Shown here piece after piece: positions 9,277-17,266 of a stretch of 64,000 bases of DNA. The number at the start of each line of letters is the position of its first letter. Position 1 is the stretch's first letter. The position numbers and the translations under genes were made by a program. Source of the DNA: Bacteroidia bacterium (GTDB lineage: Bacteria; Bacteroidota; Bacteroidia; 2-12-FULL-35-15); contig JAURXZ010000006.1 of assembly GCA_030654175.1 (NCBI GenBank), forward strand, positions 1 through 64,000. The letters are read 5' to 3'. The notes below the pieces were generated by a model. The model was given only the letters and a program-made list of their open reading frames with translations, searched no databases and was not told the DNA's origin.

Positions 9277-10389
9277 CTAAGGTTGTCCACCCGTAACGCC
9301 ATTTGTTGTGTAACCAAAACTTATTCCATTAGGTCCATCACCAACTGCAATAGTTTGCATAACCATTTGACTTGCAATATCAATAACAGATACTGTGTTA
9401 TCATCAGTATTTGTAACATAAGCTATTTTTCCGTCAGCATCAATTACTATTCCGTGTGCTTTATTTCCAACGGTTATCGTATTTATTATTGCAGAGGTTG
9501 TAATATCAATTACAAAAACTTTATTAGAAGTCGGGTTGCCATTAATTCCTCCCTGATCGCACACGTAAAGGAATTTACTATCGGGTGTCGGATACAATTG
9601 CAATGGTCCTTGGGAACCGCTAGGCAATGGTATTTTAGAGACTTGTTGTGTTAATATGTTATACATCGCTACTTCTTTTGTATCGTACAAAGATGCGAAG
9701 GCATATTTACCATCACGAGTAACCGCAGTTTGAACAGCAATGCCTCCAAGGGGGATTTCATTAATAGATGATGTTGCTATATCAATTATCGACATGCTCT
9801 TTGCAGTCATATTTGCAACATATAATTTTCCATTAATCTGTCTTAGCCCATGTGGCTTATGTGCTGTATCAAGATCAAAACGACTAACTTCAGCAAAGGT
9901 CTGGGCATTAATCTTTATTACCTGATTACTTTCATTGCCGGTTACATATGCAAAGGTTGAATTATTGTCCAACACCACGTGGGCAAGATGCTGTTCCGTT
10001 CCAAGATTGATACGGTTTGTTATCGTATTTGTAGTAGTGCTAATTACAACAACCTGTTCAACATCTCCCTCAACAGCAGGCACACATGTTACCCACAATG
10101 ATTTACCATCCGGAGCCACCTGCACATTGTGTGGCATAAACATTTTTGAGCCATCCATGAGATCAACAGTTTTGATAACCGTTCCGTCAACCGCATTGAT
10201 TACGGAAACCGATCCGCCATCTTCATTGGCTACGTAAACCACCTTTGTATTTGTAAAAGAAGGCGTTGGAGCTGGCTCATCTATGTCCTTCTTTTTACAT
10301 GAAGTTAAACCTGTACTGAAATAGAGTGCTAATGCAAGCACAAATAATATAGTCGCCATTGAATGGGACAATTTTTGAATTGTTTTCAT
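9277..10389 (-). CDS. YncE-like YVTN beta-propeller lipoprotein
   Basis: 370 residues with a lipoprotein signal (STGLTSCKKKD, Cys about 31) and seven or so ~42-residue repeats of the type VYVANEDGGSVSVINAVDGT and AYVTNTDDNTVSVIDIA. These are YVTN/NHL-type seven-bladed propeller repeats. Such proteins are surface or periplasmic binding scaffolds and are often found with copper systems. No catalytic residues are seen. It is transcribed toward the HMA lipoprotein and divergently from the second HYCG region, so a role in metal handling is plausible but inferred. Confidence 0.85.
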   Translation of the reverse strand: MKTIQKLSHSMATILFVLALALYFSTGLTSCKKKDIDEPAPTPSFTNTKVVYVANEDGGSVSVINAVDGTVIKTVDLMDGSKMFMPHNVQVAPDGKSLWVTCVPAVEGDVEQVVVISTTTNTITNRINLGTEQHLAHVVLDNNSTFAYVTGNESNQVIKINAQTFAEVSRFDLDTAHKPHGLRQINGKLYVANMTAKSMSIIDIATSSINEIPLGGIAVQTAVTRDGKYAFASLYDTKEVAMYNILTQQVSKIPLPSGSQGPLQLYPTPDSKFLYVCDQGGINGNPTSNKVFVIDITTSAIINTITVGNKAHGIVIDADGKIAYVTNTDDNTVSVIDIASQMVMQTIAVGDGPNGISFGYTTNGVTGGQP

Positions 10390-10503
10390 TTTATTTTTTT
10401 TTAATTTATATTATAAAGATGAGATAGATCACTTGATAGAGAAGTGAACAATAGATTTCCAACCCGAAAAAATTATCGGTTGTCCTTTTTAAAAGAAAAG
10501 GAA

Positions 10504-10887
10504 TCAGATTAACAAAACCCGTATATATATGAATATTGGTGTATGATTAGTAATAGGAGGGGCATGATAATTGGGAGCTATAGTTAAGCCGATTCGCTTA
10601 GCAAAATTAAATAGCGTAGTATTAAAACAGAAATCATTTACTTGAAAACTGGAAGGAACTTTCTGATGTGTAATGTGATGATGACTGTCCTTTATTTTAA
10701 TAGATGCCGCTTTTTCTTGACAGCACCTTTTGCTTTTCTTTTTACTACCACAACATCCTTCCTCATCATGTTTTGAATTAAGGGAAATAGTTTTCAATTT
10801 ACTTCCACAATAATGAAAATGGAATACTAAGCCAGATCCGGTAAACAAGTATAAAGCACTAAAACAAATTAAAAAACTATTTTTCAT
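10504..10887 (-). CDS. Cys/His-rich secreted HYCG protein (copper-island type)
   Basis: About 127 residues from the Met at 10887 (MKNSFLICFSALYLF); an in-frame ATG at 10932 would add an unlikely 15 residues before the signal sequence. After one hydrophobic segment come FHYCGSKL, a cluster EGCCGSKKKSKRCCQEK, and HHHITHQ. I do not know a named family, but the gene at 12058-12456 has the same plan (HYCGGKL, then KKGCCKNK). The Cys and His clusters suggest binding of soft metals in the envelope. Confidence 0.65.
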   Translation of the reverse strand: MKNSFLICFSALYLFTGSGLVFHFHYCGSKLKTISLNSKHDEEGCCGSKKKSKRCCQEKAASIKIKDSHHHITHQKVPSSFQVNDFCFNTTLFNFAKRIGLTIAPNYHAPPITNHTPIFIYIRVLLI

Positions 10888-11326
10888 TTGTTTACCAAAA
10901 CGAGTTGATATATTAATTATTGTATCAAACAATTATAAACGATAATTTTTTCTCGTAACGAAGAAAATACTAATAAATACACTTATGTTTCTATACGAGT
11001 TTAACAAAATTGCGAATCGAAATAATTAAATAAAATGATCTAAATCATGTTTTAATTACAACAACTATTCTCCCATATTTTTCTAAAGACATAGAAACCC
11101 TGAATGGCAATAAAGCAATCCGAATTGGACGATTTAAATTTTACAATTCTCATTACCATCCTAAAGACATTATTTAATTTTTTTTGAAAACATTGATAGT
11201 AAAGAGTTTTGTGTACAAATATGATTCAAACGATTTCAATTTACTTAGAAGTAAATTGGCTGAATGAATAAAGTCAAAAATGTTTTTTCTCAAATAGCAT
11301 CATTCTTAGAGGAATTGTGAGTCAAC
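10888..11326. other. Intergenic region with no clear gene
   Basis: AT-rich sequence between the HYCG gene and copy B of the repeat. A 45-codon open stretch on the plus strand ending at TAA 11175-11177 (LNGNKAIRIGRFKFYNSHYH) has a coding-like composition but no start and no family I recognise; it may be another relic. Confidence 0.4.
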
Positions 11327-11896
11327 TATTTTTGCAATAAAATATAACAAATAGCAATAATGTATAACAAAAAAACCATTATCCATAACTATTTTAAGCC
11401 CTTCTTCTTTAGGTCTCTCCGCAGGGAGATTTTCCGTGATAAAACTTAGGTTTAATAAAATAACTATGAGTAAGAAAAATCGGTTTCTTTCCATTCCAGA
11501 GGGCCTTTTCGAGATAGGAGTTTTATCATTCCTTTTTGGGGATAGAAGATGATGTCATTTTGGAAAGTACAAACCTGGTCTTGTTATTAATCTTGATTTG
11601 CAAAAGAAGCTGTAAATGACCGAAAAAAAATATCAAATGGCATTTGCAAACCCTTTCTAATTGTTATTACTGAGTTGTTATCTGTTGATGCCTATGCAAG
11701 AAAATATTTGGAAAGTGCTGAAGCCTGTGAGTTTTTAAGTGCCGGAGCAATTTACACACACAATAAATTATTAGCATTTTTAGGGAATGTATGGATCCTT
11801 CTTGATTAGCCAATAATTCCTTTTAAAGTTTTTACTAATAAAGAAGTTGGATTAAAATGGTTGGAGCCTTTTAAATATCAGAATTAATTACTGGAG
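11327..11896 (+). pseudogene. Direct repeat, copy B: dead copy of the STAS-like gene
   Basis: This copy aligns to 7891-8464 over its full length. Compared with copy A it has a 2-base loss after the GAGATA segment, single-base losses near the GATGATGTCATTTT and the GCAAAAGAAGC segments, and a nonsense change (CTTGATTAGCC where copy A has CTTGACAAGCC). No useful reading frame remains. The leader with TATTTTTG (11327-11334) and the purine-rich site before GTG are kept. Confidence 0.85.
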
Positions 11897-12031
11897 AAAA
11901 AAATTATAATAAATAAGGCTATGATTGAGAAGGAGAGGCAAACTAATAAATATTAAAATAAAAACTGATTATTATCATATTAAAGTTGCTAAATTGTTGA
12001 TGAAAATCATTTAAGGCTTTTCAGCATTTTG

Positions 12032-12039
12032 TACTTTTG
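12032..12039 (+). promoter_or_regulatory. Candidate -7 element TACTTTTG
   Basis: TACTTTTG matches the Bacteroidota primary sigma -7 consensus TAnnTTTG and lies 18 bp before the GTG at 12058. No convincing -33 TTTG is seen, so support is partial. It would drive the HYCG, T9SS, oxidase and DUF3347 genes. Confidence 0.4.
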
Positions 12040-12057
12040 CACATCAAATAATTCATA

Positions 12058-12456
12058 GTGAGAAGAATATTTTCAATAGCGTTATTAATAATATACACCA
12101 CAGTTATCTGCGGATTCACTATTAATTTACATTACTGTGGAGGTAAACTCGCGTCTGTTGATTTATCAATAAGCAGCGAAGAACATCCATGCGCCAGTGG
12201 CAGCAAAGCCATGAAAAAAGGCTGCTGCAAGAACAAATCAGTCCACTTTCAATATAAAGCCGAACAAAAAGCACAGCAGTTTACAACGATTAACCCGGAT
12301 CATGCCGTAAAAAATTTACTTTTGCATCCGGTAAGTCTTCACGATGTATTTATTCCCGGATTTTATCTTACCAGGAAAGGGGAAGTTTCACACTCACCGC
12401 CCTTTCTTGTCCCGTCAAATCCTATATATTTAACCAACCGGGTTTTTAGAATTTAA
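12058..12456 (+). CDS. Cys/His-rich secreted HYCG protein, second copy
   Basis: 132 residues starting at GTG. An N-terminal hydrophobic segment (about 4-22) leads into NLHYCGGKLASVDLSISSEE, then HPCASGSKAMKKGCCKNKSV. The remainder is a less conserved C-terminal half ending in NPIYLTNRVFRI. It shares the HYCGxKL and GCC(x)KK plan with the minus-strand gene at 10504-10887. Placement just before a multicopper oxidase supports a copper-binding envelope role. The family has no name I can give. Confidence 0.7.
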   Translation: MRRIFSIALLIIYTTVICGFTINLHYCGGKLASVDLSISSEEHPCASGSKAMKKGCCKNKSVHFQYKAEQKAQQFTTINPDHAVKNLLLHPVSLHDVFIPGFYLTRKGEVSHSPPFLVPSNPIYLTNRVFRI

Positions 12457-12544
12457 AAACCAGTATTTCCTATTGTCTTTCGGCATGAATTGCTGAGGGA
12501 TATTCTATTTTCTATAAATCGAACTTTTTTAAAAAAATAAAACA

Positions 12545-13435
12545 ATGAAAAAATTAATCTTTTCTATACTAGGCTGTGCTTTATTCTCAGGTGCAGTAAT
12601 GTCGCAAATTCCCAACTTTAGTTTTGAAAACTGGACAACCGTTGGGTCATACAGTAATCCTGATAATTGGGGAACAATGAATAACACAACTGCCGGTGCA
12701 AGTGTCTATACTGCAACCAAAGGAACTCCGGGCAGTCCCGGAACCGCGTACCTTAAATTAACTTCTAAAACAGTCAACACAACGGTTGTTAATGGAATAG
12801 CGGTAAGTGGTGTATTAGATTCTATAACCATGATGCCAAAATCAGGTTTTGCCTTTAGCCAAAGTCCGGCAAATTTTACAGGGAAATGGCAACACATGAT
12901 TTATGGAAGTAGTCAAGGCTCGTTACAGGTTACATTAACCCGCTGGGATACCGGGTTAAACCAAAGAGTAACTGTTGCAACTGCAAATCAAACATTATCA
13001 GGCATGGCAATGAGTTGGGCTAATTTTACACTCCCATTTACATATACAGACGGGAATAACCCTGATACCTGTATTATTGTTTTAAAAGCAAGTGGAAGCG
13101 TTCCAACAAATAACGATTATTTATGGGTAGATAATCTTGCCTTTTCGGGATCTGTAACAGGGATTGAAAAATACGATTCGTTTTTAAATAATATGGTTGT
13201 ATATCCTAATCCATCAACTGAAAGCATTTCCCTGAATCTTAACCTGAAATTTTCACAACAAATCATTATTGAAGTAACTGATTTAACCGGAAAATTAATC
13301 CGTTCAAAAAATGAAGGTATGTTGCAAGGGGAATCAATACAAACAATAAATGTTTCGGGTATTGCAAAGGGAACCTATTTAATAAGAGTGGTTGGTGAAC
13401 AAGCTACTGAAATTAGAAAAGTTATAATTGAATAA
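12545..13435 (+). CDS. T9SS-exported protein of unknown function
   Basis: 296 residues with a signal peptide (MKKLIFSILGCALFSGAVMSQ), an N-terminal beta-rich domain opening NFSFENWTTVGSYSNPDNWG (a carbohydrate- or ligand-binding-like jelly-roll pattern), and a complete type A sorting domain from about residue 220 (VVYPNPSTESISLNLN to RKVIIE). It is therefore sent across the outer membrane and anchored or released there. It precedes the multicopper oxidase by 39 bp, so co-transcription is likely. Confidence 0.75.
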   Translation: MKKLIFSILGCALFSGAVMSQIPNFSFENWTTVGSYSNPDNWGTMNNTTAGASVYTATKGTPGSPGTAYLKLTSKTVNTTVVNGIAVSGVLDSITMMPKSGFAFSQSPANFTGKWQHMIYGSSQGSLQVTLTRWDTGLNQRVTVATANQTLSGMAMSWANFTLPFTYTDGNNPDTCIIVLKASGSVPTNNDYLWVDNLAFSGSVTGIEKYDSFLNNMVVYPNPSTESISLNLNLKFSQQIIIEVTDLTGKLIRSKNEGMLQGESIQTINVSGIAKGTYLIRVVGEQATEIRKVIIE

Positions 13436-13474
13436 ACATTTTCTGTTTTTACAACGGAATCAAATACTTTAAAA

Positions 13475-15190
13475 ATGAAAAAAGTAATTATAATATGTTT
13501 GACCGCATTAAACTTGAATGTTTTTGCACAAACTCAATTAGCTATTCCTGATACTCTTGTTGGACCAAGCTATACCCTAAATATGCACGAGGATAGTGTA
13601 CAGTTTTTTCCAACAGGAAATATCTCTCACACCTTCGGTTTTAACCAATACCAATATTTAGGACCAACCCTTATTTTCAATAAAGGAACCAATGTAAACA
13701 TTACGGTAAATAATCAAATTGGTGATACAACAACAGTGCATTGGCACGGAATACATCTTCCATCAAAATGGGATGGCGGGCCACATACACCAATTTTACC
13801 AAGTGCAAGTTGGAATCCTCAGTTTACGGTAATGGATAATGCGGCTACTTATTGGTATCATCCGCATCCCGAAATGAAAACTGCTGAACAAGCCATAAAG
13901 GGAGCGGCAGGATTAATCATTGTGAGAGATCCGATTGAAGCAGCTTTAACCTTGCCAAGAAAATATGGTGTTGATGATTTTCCATTAGTGGTGCAATGCC
14001 AACAATATGATTCAAGCAATCAGGCAATGCCACTTGGTATGCAAGACAGCACCCTGTTAGTAAATGGTGCAAGAGCAAATTATGGGGGCAATTCTGTTTA
14101 TGGTAATTTTCCTGCACAGGTTGTAAGGATGCGTATTCTGAATGCTTCAGGTGAACGAGCATTCAATTTTGGTTTCACCGGCAATAAACAGTTTTATCAA
14201 ATTGCTTCTGATGGTGGTTTACTCGATAATCCTTATTTAACTACCAGAGTTCGTTTAGCTCCGGGAGAACGTGCTGAAATATTGTTAGACCTGACAGGAA
14301 TGAACGGGCAAACTCTTTATTTAATGAGTTATGCTTCAGAATTTTCGATGGGAATACAAGGCGGGCCAACCATGCCAATGCCAGGAGGCCCGTCAATGGA
14401 TAGTCCTTTGAACGGAATTGATTTTAACATTATGCAAATCAATGTTGTTCCTCAAACGCTTAACCCTGTTACAACAATACCAACTACACTTACAACCAAT
14501 TCACCCTATACTGCCGGCATGGCAAACGTAACACGAACCATTCGTTTTACTGCGGATAGCTTAATGGTAATGGATGGGCCATTCTATTTTAACGATAGCA
14601 CTTTCAACATGATGCGCATTGATTATCAAATTCCACTAAATAACATTGAAATTTGGAAACTGGTAAACGAAACAATGGTAGCGCACCCTTTCCACATTCA
14701 CGATGTTCAATTTTTTGTAATTGATAGAAATGGAAACCCTCCAGGGCCGGAAGAAAGCGGGAGAAAAGATGTTGTGTTTATACCTCCAGGGGATTCAGTA
14801 ATGTTCATTACTAAGTTTGAAGATTTCGCAGACACAATTATTCCGTTCATGTACCATTGTCATATTTTAATGCACGAAGATGATGGTATGATGGGACAGT
14901 TTGTTGTGATCCCAAGTACCGTTGGAATAACAGAGATCGATTCAGAGAACGATGCTTTAGTTGTTTATCCTAATCCTGCTACTGAAAAAATACATTTCAA
15001 GATTAAGGATGTTTCAACTATTAAGCAGCTTAGTATTGTTGTTTACGATCAGACTGGCAGATTGATTTTTCAATCTGTTATAAATACATCAGATTCCAGT
15101 ATAGATGTTTCTCATTGGAGCAAAGGTTTTTATACAGCGAATATCTATGATGGACAACGAATAATTCATAAAAAAATAATCATTCAATAA
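13475..15190 (+). CDS. Multicopper oxidase with T9SS tail
   Basis: 571 residues with a signal peptide (about 1-19). All four copper motifs are present: HWHGIHL (about 89-95), YHPHPEMKT (about 129-137), HPFHIHDVQF (about 405-414), and HCHILMHEDDGMMGQ (about 463-477) with type 1 Cu ligands and a Met axial ligand. A Met/Gly/Pro-rich loop (GGPTMPMPGGPSM) is like the Met-rich regions of CueO-type cuprous oxidases. The last ~80 residues form a sorting domain (VVYPNPATEKI to KKIIIQ). It probably oxidises Cu(I) outside the cell using O2. It is flanked by a T9SS protein and a DUF3347 lipoprotein. Confidence 0.92.
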   Translation: MKKVIIICLTALNLNVFAQTQLAIPDTLVGPSYTLNMHEDSVQFFPTGNISHTFGFNQYQYLGPTLIFNKGTNVNITVNNQIGDTTTVHWHGIHLPSKWDGGPHTPILPSASWNPQFTVMDNAATYWYHPHPEMKTAEQAIKGAAGLIIVRDPIEAALTLPRKYGVDDFPLVVQCQQYDSSNQAMPLGMQDSTLLVNGARANYGGNSVYGNFPAQVVRMRILNASGERAFNFGFTGNKQFYQIASDGGLLDNPYLTTRVRLAPGERAEILLDLTGMNGQTLYLMSYASEFSMGIQGGPTMPMPGGPSMDSPLNGIDFNIMQINVVPQTLNPVTTIPTTLTTNSPYTAGMANVTRTIRFTADSLMVMDGPFYFNDSTFNMMRIDYQIPLNNIEIWKLVNETMVAHPFHIHDVQFFVIDRNGNPPGPEESGRKDVVFIPPGDSVMFITKFEDFADTIIPFMYHCHILMHEDDGMMGQFVVIPSTVGITEIDSENDALVVYPNPATEKIHFKIKDVSTIKQLSIVVYDQTGRLIFQSVINTSDSSIDVSHWSKGFYTANIYDGQRIIHKKIIIQ

Positions 15191-15201
15191 AAAAAATATC
15201 T

Positions 15202-15783
15202 ATGAAGAATTTAAAAATAATTGCCTTAAGTTTATTACTATGGTCATGCGGTAATAATTCAAGCAAAGAAAATAAAGAAACACACGAACAACATGAGGAG
15301 GTAACAGAAACAACAAACATTGCAACCTTCGAAGATATTGATGCAACGGTTGCTGCACAATTTAATCAAATGGTAGAACATTACATCCATCTTAAAAACG
15401 GTATGGTAGCTTCAAATAGTGTTGAAGCGAAAGCCGGAGCGAAGAGAATGCTAGATGCGATTGCCACTATTGATACCCTAAAACTGACCACTGAACAAAA
15501 GCCGGTTTTCAATGCTCAAATTGGGAAAATTAGGGAGGATGCAAATCATATCATCGACAACGATGACATAGACCATCAGCGTGGACATCTCAACTCCCTT
15601 TCTAAAAGTATTTATAACCTGATTAAATCTTTTGGTAGTGAAAAAACTTTATACTATGAGTTTTGTCCAATGGCGAATAACAACAATGGCGGCCATTGGA
15701 TCAGCGAAATTGAAGAAATAAAAAATCCATATTTCGGTGATGAAATGCTCAATTGCGGGGAAGTTAAAGAGACAATAAAATGA
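15202..15783 (+). CDS. DUF3347 lipoprotein
   Basis: 193 residues with a short lipoprotein signal (SLLLWSCGN) and a DUF3347 domain. The signature end is present: YYEFCPMANNNNGGHWISEI, followed by NPYFGDEMLNCGEV. DUF3347 is found in adaptor subunits of Cus pumps and in copper-linked lipoproteins, where the CPMA, H and Cys residues are candidate metal ligands. It starts 11 bp after the oxidase and likely belongs to the same transcript. Confidence 0.85.
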   Translation: MKNLKIIALSLLLWSCGNNSSKENKETHEQHEEVTETTNIATFEDIDATVAAQFNQMVEHYIHLKNGMVASNSVEAKAGAKRMLDAIATIDTLKLTTEQKPVFNAQIGKIREDANHIIDNDDIDHQRGHLNSLSKSIYNLIKSFGSEKTLYYEFCPMANNNNGGHWISEIEEIKNPYFGDEMLNCGEVKETIK

Positions 15784-16035
15784 TATTGATTCTAATTTTT
15801 GGAAACGAAAACTTAATGTGTGAATGATGTAATTTATTACAAATATTTTACAACACTTGCTGGTCTTTAGTTGTTTTTCTTTGTTGATTGAAACTAACCA
15901 TTACTCTAACAAAAAATCTTGAAAATATGATGTTGATTTTTATGTTATGCGGATGAGGGGGCACTTTGGGTACTCAATTCTACATAGAACTGACAAAAAT
16001 CAGCTTTTTTCCTAATAAAAGTCATAGGCTTAATA

Positions 16036-16081
16036 TTTGAGTATCTGAATATTTGCATACTAAAATATTCAAATACTCAAA
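16036..16081. promoter_or_regulatory. ArsR operator: 19-bp inverted repeat
   Basis: TTTGAGTATCTGAATATTT (16036-16054) and AAATATTCAAATACTCAAA (16063-16081) are inverted copies matching at 18 of 19 bases around an 8-bp spacer. The right arm ends one base before the ArsR start at 16083. Long palindromes rich in TTGAATA are characteristic of ArsR/SmtB sites, so this is most likely the autoregulatory operator for the island array. Confidence 0.8.
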
Positions 16082-16082
16082 C

Positions 16083-16403
16083 ATGAAATCGATAAACGAA
16101 TCTATTATCAAAGTTTCTGAAATTATTAAGGCATTGGGTCATCCTGTTCGTATCCAAATTCTTAATCTGCTCAGTAGTAAAAAAAACATAAAGATGTCAG
16201 TAAAAGAGATTCAAGAACATCTTGGATTAACCCAACCGGAAACTTCAAGACATTTGATAATAATGAAAAATGGTTCTGTCATTCAATATGAAAAGCAAGG
16301 GAATAGTTCACATTACTTTATAAACATTAATCATTCTTTTGTAAGCTGCATTTCAACCTGTGTAAATAAGTTTACAGAACATAATCGTATATCTGTTAAA
16401 TGA
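16083..16403 (+). CDS. ArsR-family winged-helix repressor
   Basis: 106 residues from ATG 16083 (MKSINESIIKVSEIIKALGH). An earlier ATG at 16053 lies inside the operator and is rejected. The ArsR fold is clear: ALGHPVRIQILNLL, recognition helix LGLTQPETSRHLIIMKNGSV, and wing YEKQGNSSHYF. Cysteines near the C-terminus (SCISTCVNKF) could sense metal, though the classical ELCVCDL site is absent. It presumably represses its own array and releases on metal or redox stress. It overlaps the next gene by 4 bp. Confidence 0.88.
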   Translation: MKSINESIIKVSEIIKALGHPVRIQILNLLSSKKNIKMSVKEIQEHLGLTQPETSRHLIIMKNGSVIQYEKQGNSSHYFININHSFVSCISTCVNKFTEHNRISVK

Positions 16404-17266
16404 GAAAAAACAATAAAATAGTTGTAACAAAGGCAAGCGGAATACAAGCGCCCTTTTCTCCTGAAAAGCTGGAGCGGTCTTTATTGAATGCAGGAGCTTC
16501 TGAGGAACTTGCGGAATCAATTGTGGATGAAATACAGCCAAAACTATACGGTGGTATTTCAACTAAAAAAATCTATCGTATTGCATTTAATCTGCTTAAA
16601 AGTACTTCAAGCCCACTTGCGGCAAAGTATCATCTTAAGAGAGGTATTATGGAGTTAGGGCCGTCAGGTTATCCATTTGAAAGATTTATAGGTGAGATCC
16701 TTAAACATCAGGGGTATTCCGTTAAGGTGGGTGAAATTGTTAAAGGTAAATGTGTAAACCATGAAATTGATGTGATTGCTGAGAAAGACCATCACCATTT
16801 TATGATTGAATGTAAATACCATAACCAACCTGGAACGATAAGCGATGTAAAAATTCCATTATATATACAGGCTCGCTTTAAAGATGTGGAAGCTGCATGG
16901 GTTCTGCTTCCCGGTCACGGTACTAAATTTCACCAGGGATGGGTAGTAACAAATACACGGTTTACAAGTGATGCAATTCAGTATGGAACTTGTGCCGGAC
17001 TTAATCTGCTTGGATGGGACTTTCCGAAAAAAAACAGTTTAAAAGAACAGATTGATGCACTGGGACTATATCCTGTTACCTGCCTCACTACGCTTACAAA
17101 AATTGAAAAACAACAATTATTGGAAAACAAGGTAGTGCTATGCAAAGAAATCTGTGATAACGAAAATCATTTAAACACTATTGGGATAAAACCTTCACGT
17201 ATTAAATTAATACTTGAAGAAGGCCGTCAACTTTGTAATCAATTAATAAAAAATGGGAAACATTAA
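16400..17266 (+). CDS. ATP-cone protein fused to an Mrr-like restriction endonuclease domain
   Basis: 288 residues. The N-terminal ~85 residues (VVTKASGIQAPFSPEKLERS onward) are an ATP-cone, the nucleotide-sensing module of ribonucleotide reductases. Next comes a PD-(D/E)xK fold of Mrr type with EIDVIAE and FMIECKYH as catalytic core (about 121-142). The combination suggests a nuclease gated by ATP/dATP or related nucleotides. It starts inside the arsR stop and its end overlaps the P-type ATPase start, so it is translated as part of the array. The substrate is unknown. Confidence 0.8.
   Translation: MRKNNKIVVTKASGIQAPFSPEKLERSLLNAGASEELAESIVDEIQPKLYGGISTKKIYRIAFNLLKSTSSPLAAKYHLKRGIMELGPSGYPFERFIGEILKHQGYSVKVGEIVKGKCVNHEIDVIAEKDHHHFMIECKYHNQPGTISDVKIPLYIQARFKDVEAAWVLLPGHGTKFHQGWVVTNTRFTSDAIQYGTCAGLNLLGWDFPKKNSLKEQIDALGLYPVTCLTTLTKIEKQQLLENKVVLCKEICDNENHLNTIGIKPSRIKLILEEGRQLCNQLIKNGKH

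Noticed and set aside
16053-16082. Upstream ATG start for the ArsR gene
   Set aside because: It lies inside the inverted-repeat operator and adds residues not typical of the family; ATG 16083 fits better.
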